The translations under genes were made by a program, and so were the position numbers. DNA of 64,000 nucleotides from Actinacidiphila acididurans (GTDB taxonomy: Bacteria > Actinomycetota > Actinomycetes > Streptomycetales > Streptomycetaceae). Location of the stretch: the NCBI RefSeq assembly GCF_016918855.1, contig NZ_JADKYB010000008.1, positions 310,001-374,000 of the forward strand. Direction: 5' to 3'. Within the stretch, counting starts at the first letter, position 1; every line of letters begins with the position of its first letter. This document shows positions 1 through 9,389 of the stretch, piece by piece. The notes beneath the pieces were generated by a model. That model was not told the origin of the DNA. It made no database searches and was given only the letters and a program-made list of their open reading frames with translations.

Positions 1-3000
1 GCCGAAGACCAGCCGGGCGGCGTAATCACCGGGGCGGGTGATCTGCGGGACCCCGGCGTCGAAGAGGACCGCGACGGTCGTGCTCTCGCCCGGCCGCAGC
101 GTCACCTCGTGCCGGCTCTCGCTCAGCCAGGGGACGTCGGTGGTCGGGTCGACGCCGTACCCCGGCAGGGTCTCCACGACCGTGCTGGGGGTGATGCCGC
201 CGGTCGAGCCGCCGAGCTTGTAGAAGCCGAGCGCGCCGGCGCCGCGGTAGGTGGCCGTGCCGGCGTTCGGCAGGGCGCTCCAGGCGCGGGTCCGCGGGTC
301 GAAGGCGAAGCCCTGGTTGGTCAGGGCGTTGTCGCTGATGCCGCTGGAGATCATCAGCTCGCCGTTGGCCGCGGCGTAGGCCGAACCCCACAGCGCGACC
401 GGCATGTCGGGCAGCGCGGACCAGGTGCCGGTCGCCGGGTTGTAGGCGTACGCGTGCTTGACGTCGCCGCTGTCGGTGGCGCCGCCGGCGCAGTAGAGCT
501 CGCCGCCGATGCCGGCGCAGGACGTCCAGGACACGGGCTCCGGGTACGCGGCGATGGCGTGCCACGTGTCGGAGGCCGGGTCGTACATGCTCGCGTCGGT
601 GACCCCGCAGGCGACGTCGCAGCCGCCGATCAGGTAGAGCTTCCCGTCGAGCACGGCGCTGCCGGCACCCGCGTGCGGCCTGGGCTCGGGCGCGCCCTTG
701 GACCAGGTGTTGCTCGCGATGTCGTAGATCTCCAGCGTGGGATCGGGCGTGCCGTCACCCTGCCAGCCACCGGCGGCGTAGAGCTTGCCGTCGATGATGC
801 CGTGGCCGGGCGCCTGCCGGGCCTCGGTGGCGCTGGCCAGTTGCGTCCACTTGCCGGCGGCCGGGTCCAGGACGTACAGCTCGTTGCTGCTGGAGTCGGC
901 GCCGATGGACAGGCCGGTGTCGCCGAAGCCCGAGTAGACCTTGCCGTTCCAGGTGTCGGCAACGTTGTCCATCCGGACCTCGGGCAGGTCCGGAGCGGTC
1001 TGCCACGGGTCGTCGGAGGGCACGGCGGCCGGCGCGGCGGCGGCCGTACCGGCGCCCGCGGACTGCCGGGACCCGGTGAAGCCCAGCGGGTAGCTGCCCG
1101 GGACGCGCTGGAGCGCGGCGCCGGTGGCCGTGGCGCGCGCGGTGCCGCCGTTCTGCTCACCGATCAGGAGCATGGCGTTGGCGGTGCCGGTGTTGGTGAC
1201 CCGCAGCGTCCTGACGGTGTGTCCGCCCCAGCGGGTGGACGCGTCGAGCGAGCCGGGGGTGACGGTCAGCCGGCCGGCCTTCAAGGAGTAGCGGGCCTGG
1301 ACCGTGCTGTCCGCGCGGACCTGCACGTCCTGCGACCGGGTGACGTAGTTGTTCTTGGCCGCGGACAGGGCGTGCCTGCCGGGGCCGGGGACGAACAGCG
1401 AGTAGTAGCCGTCGCCGAGGGCCGGGTCGTCCGGGGTGGTGACCGTCTTGGCCTGCACCGAGGGGGTCTTGTCGTCGGTGACGGTGGCGTCCACCGCGCC
1501 CTGGCCGGTGTTGGCGTCCGTCACCTGTCCGACGACCAGGCCGCCGGGGGTCGGGGTCCAGTCGCGCTGTCCGACGAAGACGTCGTCGATGCCCCAGTAC
1601 CAGCTCCACAGCGACGTGTAGTGGAAGCGGAGCTGCACGGCCGCCTTGCCGGCGTAAGCGGTGAGCGGGATCTCGACCTTGGTCGGTCCGCCGTAGTAGC
1701 CGTCGTCCACGGACGGCTCCCAGACGTCGGTCCAGGTGGCGCCGCCGTCGTCGGTGGCCTCCACCTTGATCGTCTGCCGGTACGGGTTGAGCGTGTACAT
1801 CGTGCCGAAGGCGAGCTCCGGGGTGGTCTTCCCGGTGAAGTCGTACACCGGGCTGATCAGCTCGGAGTCCGTGTGCCCGCTGACGCCGGCCAGTTGGCTG
1901 TCGACGATGGCGAACCCGCCCTGGCCACCGGTCTGGTTGCCCTCGTTGCCCGGGTCGTCGAACGCCCAGCCGTTGGTGAGGCCCGCCGCGTTGACCACGC
2001 TCCAGCCCTGCGGCGCCGACGTGGTGGAGTCGAACGTCTCGGTGGGGCCGGTCAGATGGACGGCGTAGCCGGGGGCGGTGGCCCGCCACGGGTTCGCGGT
2101 CATGGCGACGGCGGCGGTCACCGGGGCCCCGGCGACGTGGACGGCCTTGGTGACCTCGTCGTAGCCGGGCAGGTCGGCGGCGAAGTGCAGCGTGAAGTCG
2201 CTGTCGCGCGGCAGCGTCACCTGGTACCGGCCGGTGACCGGGTCGGTCCACACCGCGTTCGGGTCGCCGTCCACGGTGATCTTCGTGTAGAGCGGCCAGC
2301 CGTGGCCGGAGCCGTCCCGCACCGTGCCGGAGACCGTCTCGCTGGGCACCTGCGTGAGCGTGAAGTTCTTGGTGAGGGTGCCGCCGTCGGTGATCGTGAC
2401 GCCCGTGGCGCTACCCGTCGCGTAGCCGAACGCGGTCACGGTGACGTCGTGGCCGCCGGCCGGGACGGTGAGCGAGTAGTGGCCCTGCGCGTCGGTGCGC
2501 GCGGAGTCGACGCCGGTCTTGACCATGGCGCCGACGACGGGCTTGCCGGTGGCGCGGTCGGTGACGGAGCCGGACAGTACGCCGTGCGGTCCGGTACGGA
2601 ACGCCTGCAGGCCGTTCGGGGTGCCGAGGCCGGTCGGCCCGTCGTAGCCCTCGGCGCCCCGGCACAGGTAGTCCGGGGTGCAACTGCCGTTGCTGCCCGA
2701 GGTGACGTCGTTGAGGCCGGTGCCGGCCGCGTACGGGTAGGAGTTGGGGTACGTGCCTGCGACCGGGGTGGCGGAGTCCGCGTACACGCTCGCGATGATC
2801 GGGGACGACGCGCTGGTGCCGCCGTATTCCGACCAGCCGCTGCCGCCGTACGTCTGGTAGACCGCGACGCCGGTGGCCGGGTCCGCGACCGCGGAGACGT
2901 CGGCGTCCGCGCGGTTGGCGCAGCCGGTGTCGTGCTGGAAGGCGGGCTTGGGCTCGTACAGCGAGCAGCCCGAACCGGCCTTGTTCCAGGCCGACTCCGA

Positions 3001-3997
3001 CCAGCCGCGGGGGCTGTCGGGGTTGCGCGTCAGCGAGGTGCCGCCGACGGAGGTCACGTACTGCGAGGCGGCGGGGTAGGCCACGCCGTACCCGTAGTCA
3101 CCGGTGGAGGCGACGACCGCGACGCCGGGGTGGTTGTAGTACGGGTCGAGCGCGGTGGCCTCGGCCGGGTCCTCGCCGCTGCCGAACCGGTAGTCCGTGC
3201 CGTAGGAGTTGGACACGTACTTGGCGCCGAGCGCGACCGCCTCGTCGACGGATTCGCCGAGCGCCGTGTCGCTGGAGTCGTCGCCCTCGACGAGCAGGAT
3301 GTGGGCGTTGGGCGCCGTCGCGGAGACCATGTCCAGGTCGAGGGAGATCTCGCCCGCCCAGCCGCTGTCGGCGATCGGGTAGTTCGTGCCGCCGCGCTGG
3401 TCGACCTTGGTGAAGCAGCCGTTGGCCGTGGTGCACGGCGGCAAACCGTACTGGCTGCGGTAGACGGCCAGGTCGGCCTCGGCGTTCGGGTCGTCGTAGG
3501 CGTCGACGATGGCGACGGTCTGGCCGGCCCCGCCGTCGGCGGGAAGGCCGTACGCGCTCTGGAGGTCGGCCGGGCCGTAACCGGTCGGGGCGGCCACGAA
3601 GGCCCGCAGCCCCTTCGCCGGGGCGACGTCGGTGCGGCGCAGCGCGAAGCAGGCGAAGTCGCCGGGCTTCGGGGCGTCGCAGGCGGGGGTCCAGGTGGGG
3701 GTGCCGGTGGTGGTGCCGGTGGTCGGGCCGGTGGTGGTGCCGGTGGTCGGGGCCGGTGGTGGTGCCGGTGGTGGTGCCGGTGGTCGGGCCCGAAGGGGCG
3801 TCGGTGGGGGCGTCGGCCGGGGTGCCGGCCGTGGCTGTGCTGCCGGTGGCTGTGGTGCCCGCGGCGGTCGGTGCCGGCGCGGCCAAGGCGTTCGGGGCCT
3901 GAAGGCCCAGGACCGCCAGCGCGGCGACGGCCAGCGCCGCCACCGTTCCGGAGGTCCGTCGCCGCCCGGCCGCGCGGGCTGATCTGACTATGCGCAA
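1..3997 (-). CDS. Secreted S53 (sedolisin) peptidase with Kelch repeats, frameshifted and 3'-partial
   Basis: This is an extracellular serine-carboxyl protease. The TTG start at 3997 is followed by a Sec signal (about residues 1-40, ending ALAAPAP) and a Thr/Gly/Pro linker. The downstream reading frame is shifted by one base relative to the signal frame because of an extra C near 3750, so as written translation stops at 3098. Once the shift is corrected, the S53 core covers about residues 105-470: E216 and D220 (GEISLDLD), oxyanion D300 (STGDYG), nucleophile S395 (GGTSASSP), and a C-terminal calcium loop (EGYDGPTGLGTPNG). There is no typical 180-residue activation prodomain. After the core come carboxypeptidase-regulatory-like beta domains (about 470-620 and 810-900), a MAM/jelly-roll-like segment (about 650-810) and four or five Kelch repeats (about 995-1270). 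The frame runs off position 1, so the C-terminus is missing. The architecture call is strong; whether the gene is alive depends on the frameshift being real. Confidence 0.85.
3749..3752 (-). other. Single-base insertion (CCCC for CCC) breaking the S53 gene
   Basis: The linker DNA repeats units of the form ACCACCACCGGCCCGACC. Flanking copies carry three C in GGCCCGACC (plus-strand GGG at 3725-3727 and 3786-3788), whereas this copy carries four. Upstream of it the signal-peptide frame reads TTGTTTG. Downstream that same frame turns into a His/Arg/Pro-rich shadow, while the S53 core reads cleanly in another frame. It is either a homopolymer sequencing error or a true slippage mutation. Confidence 0.85.
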
Positions 3998-4094
3998 CGC
4001 GCTGCTCCCATGGATCCGGTGAGGCCGCCCACCCGCACGTGGGGCGACGGTGAATGTTGGTCACCGGGAGTCCATTAGGGCGTGTGTGATGTTG

Positions 4095-4113
4095 GCATGT
4101 CAATGGCACATGC
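4095..4113 (-). promoter_or_regulatory. Putative promoter and inverted repeat for the S53 peptidase
   Basis: GCATGT-N7-ACATGC is a perfect 6-7-6 inverted repeat about 100 bases upstream of the TTG start. Read leftward it contains TTGACA (4103..4098), and CCTAAT lies 18 bases further on, a plausible -35/-10 pair. The repeat overlaps the -35, as a repressor site would. The rest of 3998-4240 shows no gene. Confidence 0.45.
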
Positions 4114-4240
4114 AGGTTCCTTGCCGTGGTGGGGGCGTGTTTCGGGGGTGCACAAGTGCGCTGCTGCGGCGGGTAGTTGGGCAGGGCGTTGGGCGGGAGT
4201 ACGGCTGGCGGTTCGGCCGGGCCCGCGGCCGGCTTCCGGT

Positions 4241-6394
4241 TCAGTCGCCCAACGGGAGCTCGAACCACACGGTCTTGCCGCGCCCCGCGGGGGAGTTGCC
4301 CCAGGCGGCGGCCAGCGTGGTGACGATCAGCAGGCCCCGGCCGCCCTCCTCCTGGTCCTCGGCGCGGGGGGTCGCCACCGCGTGGGCCGGCCGCGGGTCG
4401 CTGTCGCGCACCTCCACCCGCAGGTACGCCGGGTACTTGCGCACGCAGATCGACACGTCGCTGTCCCCGTGCACGATCCCGTTGGTGACGACTTCTGACA
4501 TCAACAACTCGGCCTCGTCGGCGGTTTCGGCGAGCCGCCAGTCGCCCAGCCACTCGCGCAGCAGGTGCCGGGCCAGCCGTGCGCCCTGCATGTCGCGGCG
4601 GTGGATGCGCAGTTCGTGCACATTGGGCTCGACCAGCCGTGGCAGGCCCTCGTACCGGACGAGCAGCAGCGCCCGATCGTCGCACCGCCTGGCCGGCAGC
4701 CGGTCGGCATCGGCCACGAGGTGATCGGCGAGGCCTTCCAGCTCCGGTCCGGACCGCTTGAGCGCGGCCTCGAACGCGTCCACCGTCAGGTCCTCGCCCG
4801 GCCCCGCCAGCCCGTCCGTGTACAGCGCGATCACGGTGCCGACCGGCAGGGTGAGGCGGGTCTCCTCGTACGTGGCGTCGCCGGTGACGCCCAGCGGGGG
4901 ACCGGCGACGGGACCGGTCCGCAGGAACTCCCCGTCGGGCGTGCGCAGCAGCGGCAGCGGGTGACCGGCGGTGGCCAGCCGCGCGGCCCCGGTGTCCGGG
5001 TCGAGCCACAGGCAGCAGCAGGTGGCGAAGACCCCGGTGTGCAGGCCGGCCAGCAGGACATTGGTCCGTGCCAGCACGTCGGCCGGACCGTGGCCCTCGG
5101 TCGCATAGGCGCGTACCGCGCTGCGCAACTGGCCCATCACGACGGCGGCTTCGGCGCTGTGCCCCTCCACGTCGCCGATCACCATGCCCAGGCCGCCGTC
5201 GGCCGACTCGATCACGTCGTACCAGTCGCCGCCCAGTTCGATGCCCGCGACGGCCGGCCGGTACCGGTTCACGCTCACCACGCCGGGCGGCTGCGGGAGG
5301 TTGCGGGGCAGCAGGGCCTCCTGAAGGTGCTCGGCGAGCGCGTACCGGGCGCCGTTGAGCTTGGTGCGCTCCAGGGTGTGGCTGAGCATCGAGCTCAGGC
5401 CGGACATGGCCAGCGGCTCCTTGAGCAGGCCGGCGCCGGTGAACCCGAGCGAGCAGGTGCCCACCGCCCGGCCGCCGGCGGTCAGCGGGAGGATGAGCCA
5501 CGAGCAGCGCAGCCCCTCCTCCTCGTCGGCCCAGCGGTCGCGGGTGCGCGGGTCGGCCGGCGGGTACACCAGGTGCCGGGACCGGGCCAGGGCCAACGCC
5601 TCGGGGAAGGAGCTGTTCAGCCGCGCTCCGCCGAGGGACTTGAGGTACTCGCGGGCGCAGCCGTACGACCCCGCGACCACCAGTCGGTCGGCGTCGGTCA
5701 GCGCGATCGCCGCGGCGCGGGCCCCGAAGCCGGAGACCATCCGCTCGATCGCGGCCCCGGCGGCGGCCTCCGTGCTCGGCGCGTCCTTGAGCAGGACCGC
5801 GAGCCGGTGCAGGTGGAACAGCACGGACGCGGACGCCGCTCCCCGGCGGGGCGGGGCCCCGGACACCACGCGGGGGATCCGCGGCGGCACCAGCGACGCG
5901 CCGTCCCGGGCCAGCTCGCTCAGCCGCGCGGCCAGCCGGTGAGTACCCCGCGCCAGCAGACCGGTGTCCATCGCGGCCTCGGCCCGCTCGTCGAGCCAGT
6001 ACGCGGTCACGGTGCCCAGGACGCGGTCGCCGTGCAGCAGCGGGGCCGCGGCAACCGTGTACGTGAAGGGAATCAGCACCGAAAGTCCCGGATAACGCTC
6101 CAGGATGTCATTCGAGGAGCCGATACGTACCTCTCCCGTGCGGTACGCATAGGCCGACGGGAAAATGTCGTCGGTCAACGGGATCTCCTCCGTGGCACCC
6201 ATTCCCGTCGAGGAAACGGCCACCAGGGCGGCCCGCAACGCGTTCGCCTCCGGCACGAGCAGATACACCCCCACCGCCGACGCACCCAGGTCACGCAGCA
6301 GCCCCAACGCGGTGACGGACAGTACCGAATCCCGCTCCTCCGCGGGCCCGGACAACTCCTCACGGTCAAGGGTGCGAAGCTCAGCGTCACTCAT
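4241..6394 (-). CDS. SpoIIE/RsbU-type PP2C phosphatase with GAF domains and C-terminal HATPase
   Basis: This is a cytoplasmic partner-switching regulator of about 717 residues. Two N-terminal sensor regions (about 20-165 and 195-330) look GAF-like. The SpoIIE/PP2C phosphatase domain spans about 345-560, with metal-binding aspartates in LGGDWYDV and IGDVEGHS and an ALYTDGL block. The C-terminus (about 585-715) is an RsbW-like ATPase domain with an MSEVVTNGIVHG N-box and DSDPRP/GGRGLLIV motifs. Proteins of this layout in Streptomyces act on anti-sigma-factor antagonists and anti-sigma factors, dephosphorylating one and phosphorylating the other. I prefer ATG at 6394, which has GGAG seven bases upstream; an in-frame GTG lies two codons earlier at 6400. 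No cognate sigma or antagonist gene is adjacent, so its target is unknown. Confidence 0.9.
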   Translation of the reverse strand: MSDAELRTLDREELSGPAEERDSVLSVTALGLLRDLGASAVGVYLLVPEANALRAALVAVSSTGMGATEEIPLTDDIFPSAYAYRTGEVRIGSSNDILERYPGLSVLIPFTYTVAAAPLLHGDRVLGTVTAYWLDERAEAAMDTGLLARGTHRLAARLSELARDGASLVPPRIPRVVSGAPPRRGAASASVLFHLHRLAVLLKDAPSTEAAAGAAIERMVSGFGARAAAIALTDADRLVVAGSYGCAREYLKSLGGARLNSSFPEALALARSRHLVYPPADPRTRDRWADEEEGLRCSWLILPLTAGGRAVGTCSLGFTGAGLLKEPLAMSGLSSMLSHTLERTKLNGARYALAEHLQEALLPRNLPQPPGVVSVNRYRPAVAGIELGGDWYDVIESADGGLGMVIGDVEGHSAEAAVVMGQLRSAVRAYATEGHGPADVLARTNVLLAGLHTGVFATCCCLWLDPDTGAARLATAGHPLPLLRTPDGEFLRTGPVAGPPLGVTGDATYEETRLTLPVGTVIALYTDGLAGPGEDLTVDAFEAALKRSGPELEGLADHLVADADRLPARRCDDRALLLVRYEGLPRLVEPNVHELRIHRRDMQGARLARHLLREWLGDWRLAETADEAELLMSEVVTNGIVHGDSDVSICVRKYPAYLRVEVRDSDPRPAHAVATPRAEDQEEGGRGLLIVTTLAAAWGNSPAGRGKTVWFELPLGD

Positions 6395-6592
6395 GGGCAC
6401 ACTCCAGAGTTCGGCGCGCTCAGTAAAAGGTTACTGCGCGTCGGGTGAGGGTGCGCGGAGAGGAGTGCGGGGCCGCTTTTGCCGGGGCAAGCCGGGAATG
6501 GGGTGCGGGAATGAGGGGCGGTTGCCGCTGTGAACGACGTACGCGAATTCCGGTAGGGGCATGCAGGCCGGCGGTGCGGGACGCGGCCCGGT

Positions 6593-7036
6593 TCAGGTCC
6601 AGCCCTGCTCGGTGAGCGGTCCGTGGGAGTCCAGGTAGCCGCGCAGCCCTGCCGCCGGGTACTCGATGAAGTCGCTCGGCAGGTCGTGGGCGGCGAACCA
6701 CTCCAGCGCCAGGCACTTGGCCGGCTCCCGGTCGACGGGTTCGCCGTCCCAGACGGTGGCCTCGAAGAAGAAGCCGATCCGCGGGTTCTCGCCTTCCTGG
6801 CGGTGATGCACGACCTGGACCAGGCGCAGGCCGGCGGGGTCGACGCTGACGCCGGTCTCCTCACGAAGCTCCCGTGCCGCACAGGCGGTCAGCGTCTCCC
6901 CGGGATCGAGCTTCCCGGACGGCATGTGCCACCGCCCGTATCCGTACGGGCCCCCGCGCTGGGACAGCAGGATCTTGTCGCCGTCGCGGAGGATGACGTG
7001 CGTGTCGATAACGGGCTGTGCCGGCTGATCGCTCAT
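6593..7036 (-). CDS. Nudix hydrolase
   Basis: This 147-residue protein is a single Nudix domain. The Nudix box is complete at about residues 41-63: G(5x)E(7x)REL(x)EE(x)G, seen as GKLDPGE followed by ARELREETGV. Such enzymes hydrolyse a nucleoside diphosphate linked to another group with Mg2+ held by the box glutamates. The N-terminal strand (VILRDGDKILLSQRGG) resembles small MutT-like or NUDIX-family housecleaning members, but the substrate cannot be told from sequence. The ATG start at 7036 gives a domain of normal length. It stands alone: the next leftward gene begins 190 bases downstream and the upstream 270 bases are empty. Confidence 0.92.
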   Translation of the reverse strand: MSDQPAQPVIDTHVILRDGDKILLSQRGGPYGYGRWHMPSGKLDPGETLTACAARELREETGVSVDPAGLRLVQVVHHRQEGENPRIGFFFEATVWDGEPVDREPAKCLALEWFAAHDLPSDFIEYPAAGLRGYLDSHGPLTEQGWT

Positions 7037-7307
7037 GGTTCCCGTGATGTCGTGTCGTCGTCGGTGACGCCCGAGGCTATCGGCACCGCCACGCCGGCGT
7101 CGGTGATTCCCGCACGCGCCATCCGATGGTGTGGCGCCGCCGACACCCAGCCCGGCTCATTGGCTCGCCCTCACCATGCGGGCAGCCTCCGACCGCCCCG
7201 CACCGGACGCCGCTACACACCGGCAAAGCCCTTACCCGGCGGGCATTTGGCCAATTCGCAGACGCTGCGTTCGGGGTGGACACGAGTCTGGCCCGGCGGG
7301 GTGGTGG
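7037..7307. other. Intergenic, nothing recognised
   Basis: These 271 bases lie between the Nudix start and the SDR stop. Short open frames on both strands lack sensible codon usage, ribosome binding sites or family resemblance. No hairpin strong enough to call a terminator was found. Confidence 0.5.
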
Positions 7308-8102
7308 TCAGGTGAGGGTTTCGCCGCCGTCGATGGTGATGATCTGGCCGGTGACGTAGTTGTTGGCCATGAGGAAGAGGGCCGTGGCGGCGGCTTCCTC
7401 GGCGGTGCCGACGCGGCCGAGGGGAGTGGTGGATCCGGCGGCGGCGATGGCGTCGTCGGTGTCGTGGCCCGGCACCGAGCGCAGGAGCGGGGTGTCGATC
7501 CGGCCGTAGCGGATGGCGTTGACGCGCAGCCGTGCGGGGGCGAGTTCCACGGCGAGCGCCGTGGTGAGGGTCTCGACGGCGCCGGCGACCGACAGCGGGG
7601 CGCTCATGCCGGGAGCGGGGCGGACCACCAGGATTCCCGAGCTGAAGGTGAGCGAGCCGCCCGCGGGCAGCCGGGTCGCCGCCGTGCGGGCCGCGGTGAA
7701 GGCCGCACCGAGGCGGGAGTCGAAGCTCGTACGGATCCGGTCGACCGACAACTCGGTCACGGGGCCGGTGCCCCCGACGCCGCCCGCGGTGACGTAGACG
7801 TGATCGACCTGGCCGGCCCGGTCGAAGGCCTCGGCGAGGACCCGCTCGTCCCCGCCGTCCCCGGCCACGGCCAGCACGGCGTCGTCGGCGTCCCTGTCCG
7901 GGCCCGCGCTCCGCACCCGGGAGACGGCGGCCGCCAGCCGGTCCGGGTCGCGGCCGACCAGCACGACGCGGGCGCCGACCGAACGCAGCAGGACGCCGGC
8001 CGCCAGCCCGATGCCCGAGCTCCCGCCGATCAGGACAGCGGTCGCGCCGGCGAGGGCGCTGGTCAGCGGCGAACGAACGGGGATGGGAGTCGCAGTGCTC
8101 AA
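7308..8102 (-). CDS. SDR-family oxidoreductase
   Basis: This is a short-chain dehydrogenase/reductase of 264 residues using NAD(P)H. It shows the Rossmann cofactor motif GGSSGIG, an NAG-like stretch (VTAGGVGG), a catalytic Ser region (LTFSSGILVVRP) and a C-terminal ITIDGGETL. The usual YxxxK is degenerate: the expected window reads APLSVAGAVETL, with no Tyr or Lys at the canonical spacing, so activity is uncertain. The start is TTG at 8102, with GGAAGG seven bases upstream; a longer open frame from 8183 would run through the operator. It is divergent from a TetR gene and shares a promoter region with two identical-type operators, so it is very probably the TetR target. The physiological substrate is unknown. 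Confidence 0.88.
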   Translation of the reverse strand: MSTATPIPVRSPLTSALAGATAVLIGGSSGIGLAAGVLLRSVGARVVLVGRDPDRLAAAVSRVRSAGPDRDADDAVLAVAGDGGDERVLAEAFDRAGQVDHVYVTAGGVGGTGPVTELSVDRIRTSFDSRLGAAFTAARTAATRLPAGGSLTFSSGILVVRPAPGMSAPLSVAGAVETLTTALAVELAPARLRVNAIRYGRIDTPLLRSVPGHDTDDAIAAAGSTTPLGRVGTAEEAAATALFLMANNYVTGQIITIDGGETLT

Positions 8103-8118
8103 GGGGGAACCTTCCGAT

Positions 8119-8137
8119 GAATTAAACCATCTGGTTG
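8119..8137 (-). promoter_or_regulatory. TetR operator copy 1
   Basis: GAATTAAACCATCTGGTTG, whose core AACC-N4-GGTT is palindromic. It lies just upstream of the SDR ribosome binding site and matches copy 2 at 18 of 19 positions in inverted orientation. Confidence 0.7.
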
Positions 8138-8180
8138 TTTTACTTCCGGGCTCCATACTGCCGCCCGAGCCGACCGGAGT

Positions 8181-8199
8181 CAACCGGATGGTTTAATTC
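8181..8199 (+). promoter_or_regulatory. TetR operator copy 2
   Basis: CAACCGGATGGTTTAATTC, the reverse complement of copy 1 with one change. It ends four bases before the TetR start codon. Together the two copies are what an autoregulating TetR repressor controlling both divergent genes would use. Confidence 0.7.
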
Positions 8200-8203
8200 G
8201 TTC

Positions 8204-8824
8204 ATGCCCTATGATGCGGAGGACACCAGACGGCGGATCTTCGAAGCCGCCGCCGCCGAGTTCGCCGAGCGCGGCCTGGCGGGGGCCAGGGTCGACCGGA
8301 TCGCGACCGCGGCCAGGGCCAACAAGCAGGCCATCTACCTCTACTACGGCGGCAAGGAGAAGCTGTTCGCCGCCGTCCTGCGGGCCAAGCTGGAGGAGGT
8401 CCGCGTCTCCCTCTCCTTCGATCCCGACGCGCTGGCCGAGTCGGTCGGGCAGATCTTCGACTGGTACCGGGAACACCCGGAGCTGATCAGGCTGCTGCTG
8501 TGGGAGGCGCTGGAGGCCGGCGCCGAACCCGACGGGGGCGAACGGGAGCGCCGTGCCGCGTTCCGCGACAAGGCGGATGACCTCGTCGAGGCAGGTGTGG
8601 CCGACCACCTTCCCGAGGGCGCGCGCGTCCGCGCCGGCCAGGACCTGCTGTTCACCCTCATGGGGCTGATCGCCTGGAACTTCGCGGTGCCGGAGATGTG
8701 CCGCATGGTCCTGGACGAGGACACCCACCAGGCCGCCCTGGTCCGCCGCCGCGAGACGGTGATCGAAACCGCCCGTACGCTCGCCACGACCGCCGGCGCC
8801 TTCCATCCGGCGTCCGGGAGCTGA
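8204..8824 (+). CDS. TetR/AcrR-family transcriptional repressor
   Basis: This 206-residue protein has an N-terminal helix-turn-helix (about residues 8-55: RRRIFEAAAAEFAERG, then VDRIATAARANKQAIYLYYGG with KEKLF) and an all-helical C-terminal ligand domain of the kind that dimerises and loosens from DNA on ligand binding. The ATG at 8204 is chosen because the alternative upstream start (8135) would read through both operators. It is divergent from the SDR gene at 8102, and the matching palindromes in between support repression of both. The inducer is unknown, though a substrate or product of the SDR is the natural guess. Confidence 0.93.
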   Translation: MPYDAEDTRRRIFEAAAAEFAERGLAGARVDRIATAARANKQAIYLYYGGKEKLFAAVLRAKLEEVRVSLSFDPDALAESVGQIFDWYREHPELIRLLLWEALEAGAEPDGGERERRAAFRDKADDLVEAGVADHLPEGARVRAGQDLLFTLMGLIAWNFAVPEMCRMVLDEDTHQAALVRRRETVIETARTLATTAGAFHPASGS

Positions 8825-8834
8825 GCACAAGGGC

Positions 8835-9389
8835 TCAGCCGGTGGCCTGTGGATTACCTGACGAACCGGCGAAGTCGGCAAGATCCCGAAAGTCGTCCTC
8901 GCGCAGGCCGAGCCGCGGGTTGACGTGGTGCAGCAGTGCGGGTCCGCGGTGGTGGCCGGTCACGTACGCCTGATCCCGATCGCTCTGCTCGTCGTCCACC
9001 CACGCGAAGGCGCGGCCGTCGGCGTAATCCACCAGGGGAGCGGTCTTCCAGTGCACCCCGTCGGGCCGGTCACGGAACAAGGCGTCGCCGAAGTCGACGA
9101 AGGGGAGTTCGGGAAGACCGAGCGCCGGGGCGATCCACCGGTTGGCCTCCGCCATCCACGTGGTGGCCCAGCACAGTTCGTAGCCGAGCCGCAGCAGGGC
9201 CGGTCCGTGCGCCGGGTTGAGCCACACCCGCAGCGACCGCCGTCGGGACAAGGAGGCTCGCTCTTCCTCGGCCGTCTCACTGTTCCGGGGCACCCTGAGC
9301 GTGATGTAGCCGTCGGGGCGCCTCTGCGGCTTTGCGGCGTACGGGTTGAGCGGCCCGTCCACGTCGAGGAACAGCAGTGGTCGGCTCAC
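8835..9389 (-). CDS. HAD-like hydrolase domain protein
   Basis: This 184-residue protein opens with LLFLDVDGPLNPY, the HAD motif I in which the first Asp is the nucleophile and the second the acid/base. Later blocks include ELCWATTWM (in the position of motif II) and WVDDEQ near the C-terminus (motif IV-like acidic pair). The family is common in Streptomyces as a stand-alone HAD-domain protein of unknown phosphatase substrate. I chose GTG at 9389 because it puts the HAD motif at the N-terminus and follows a G-rich binding site; the open frame extends to 9461. It converges with the TetR gene, with a gap of only 10 bases. Confidence 0.75.
   Translation of the reverse strand: MSRPLLFLDVDGPLNPYAAKPQRRPDGYITLRVPRNSETAEEERASLSRRRSLRVWLNPAHGPALLRLGYELCWATTWMAEANRWIAPALGLPELPFVDFGDALFRDRPDGVHWKTAPLVDYADGRAFAWVDDEQSDRDQAYVTGHHRGPALLHHVNPRLGLREDDFRDLADFAGSSGNPQATG

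Noticed and set aside
109..3987. A 1292-codon open frame on the plus strand opposite the S53 gene
   Set aside because: It is an antisense shadow caused by high GC. It shows no family motif, while the opposite strand has a complete S53 core and Kelch repeats.
3054..5501. A long leftward frame spanning the S53 start and the phosphatase gene
   Set aside because: It is Arg/Pro-rich shadow text in both halves, crosses a clear promoter region and lacks any domain.
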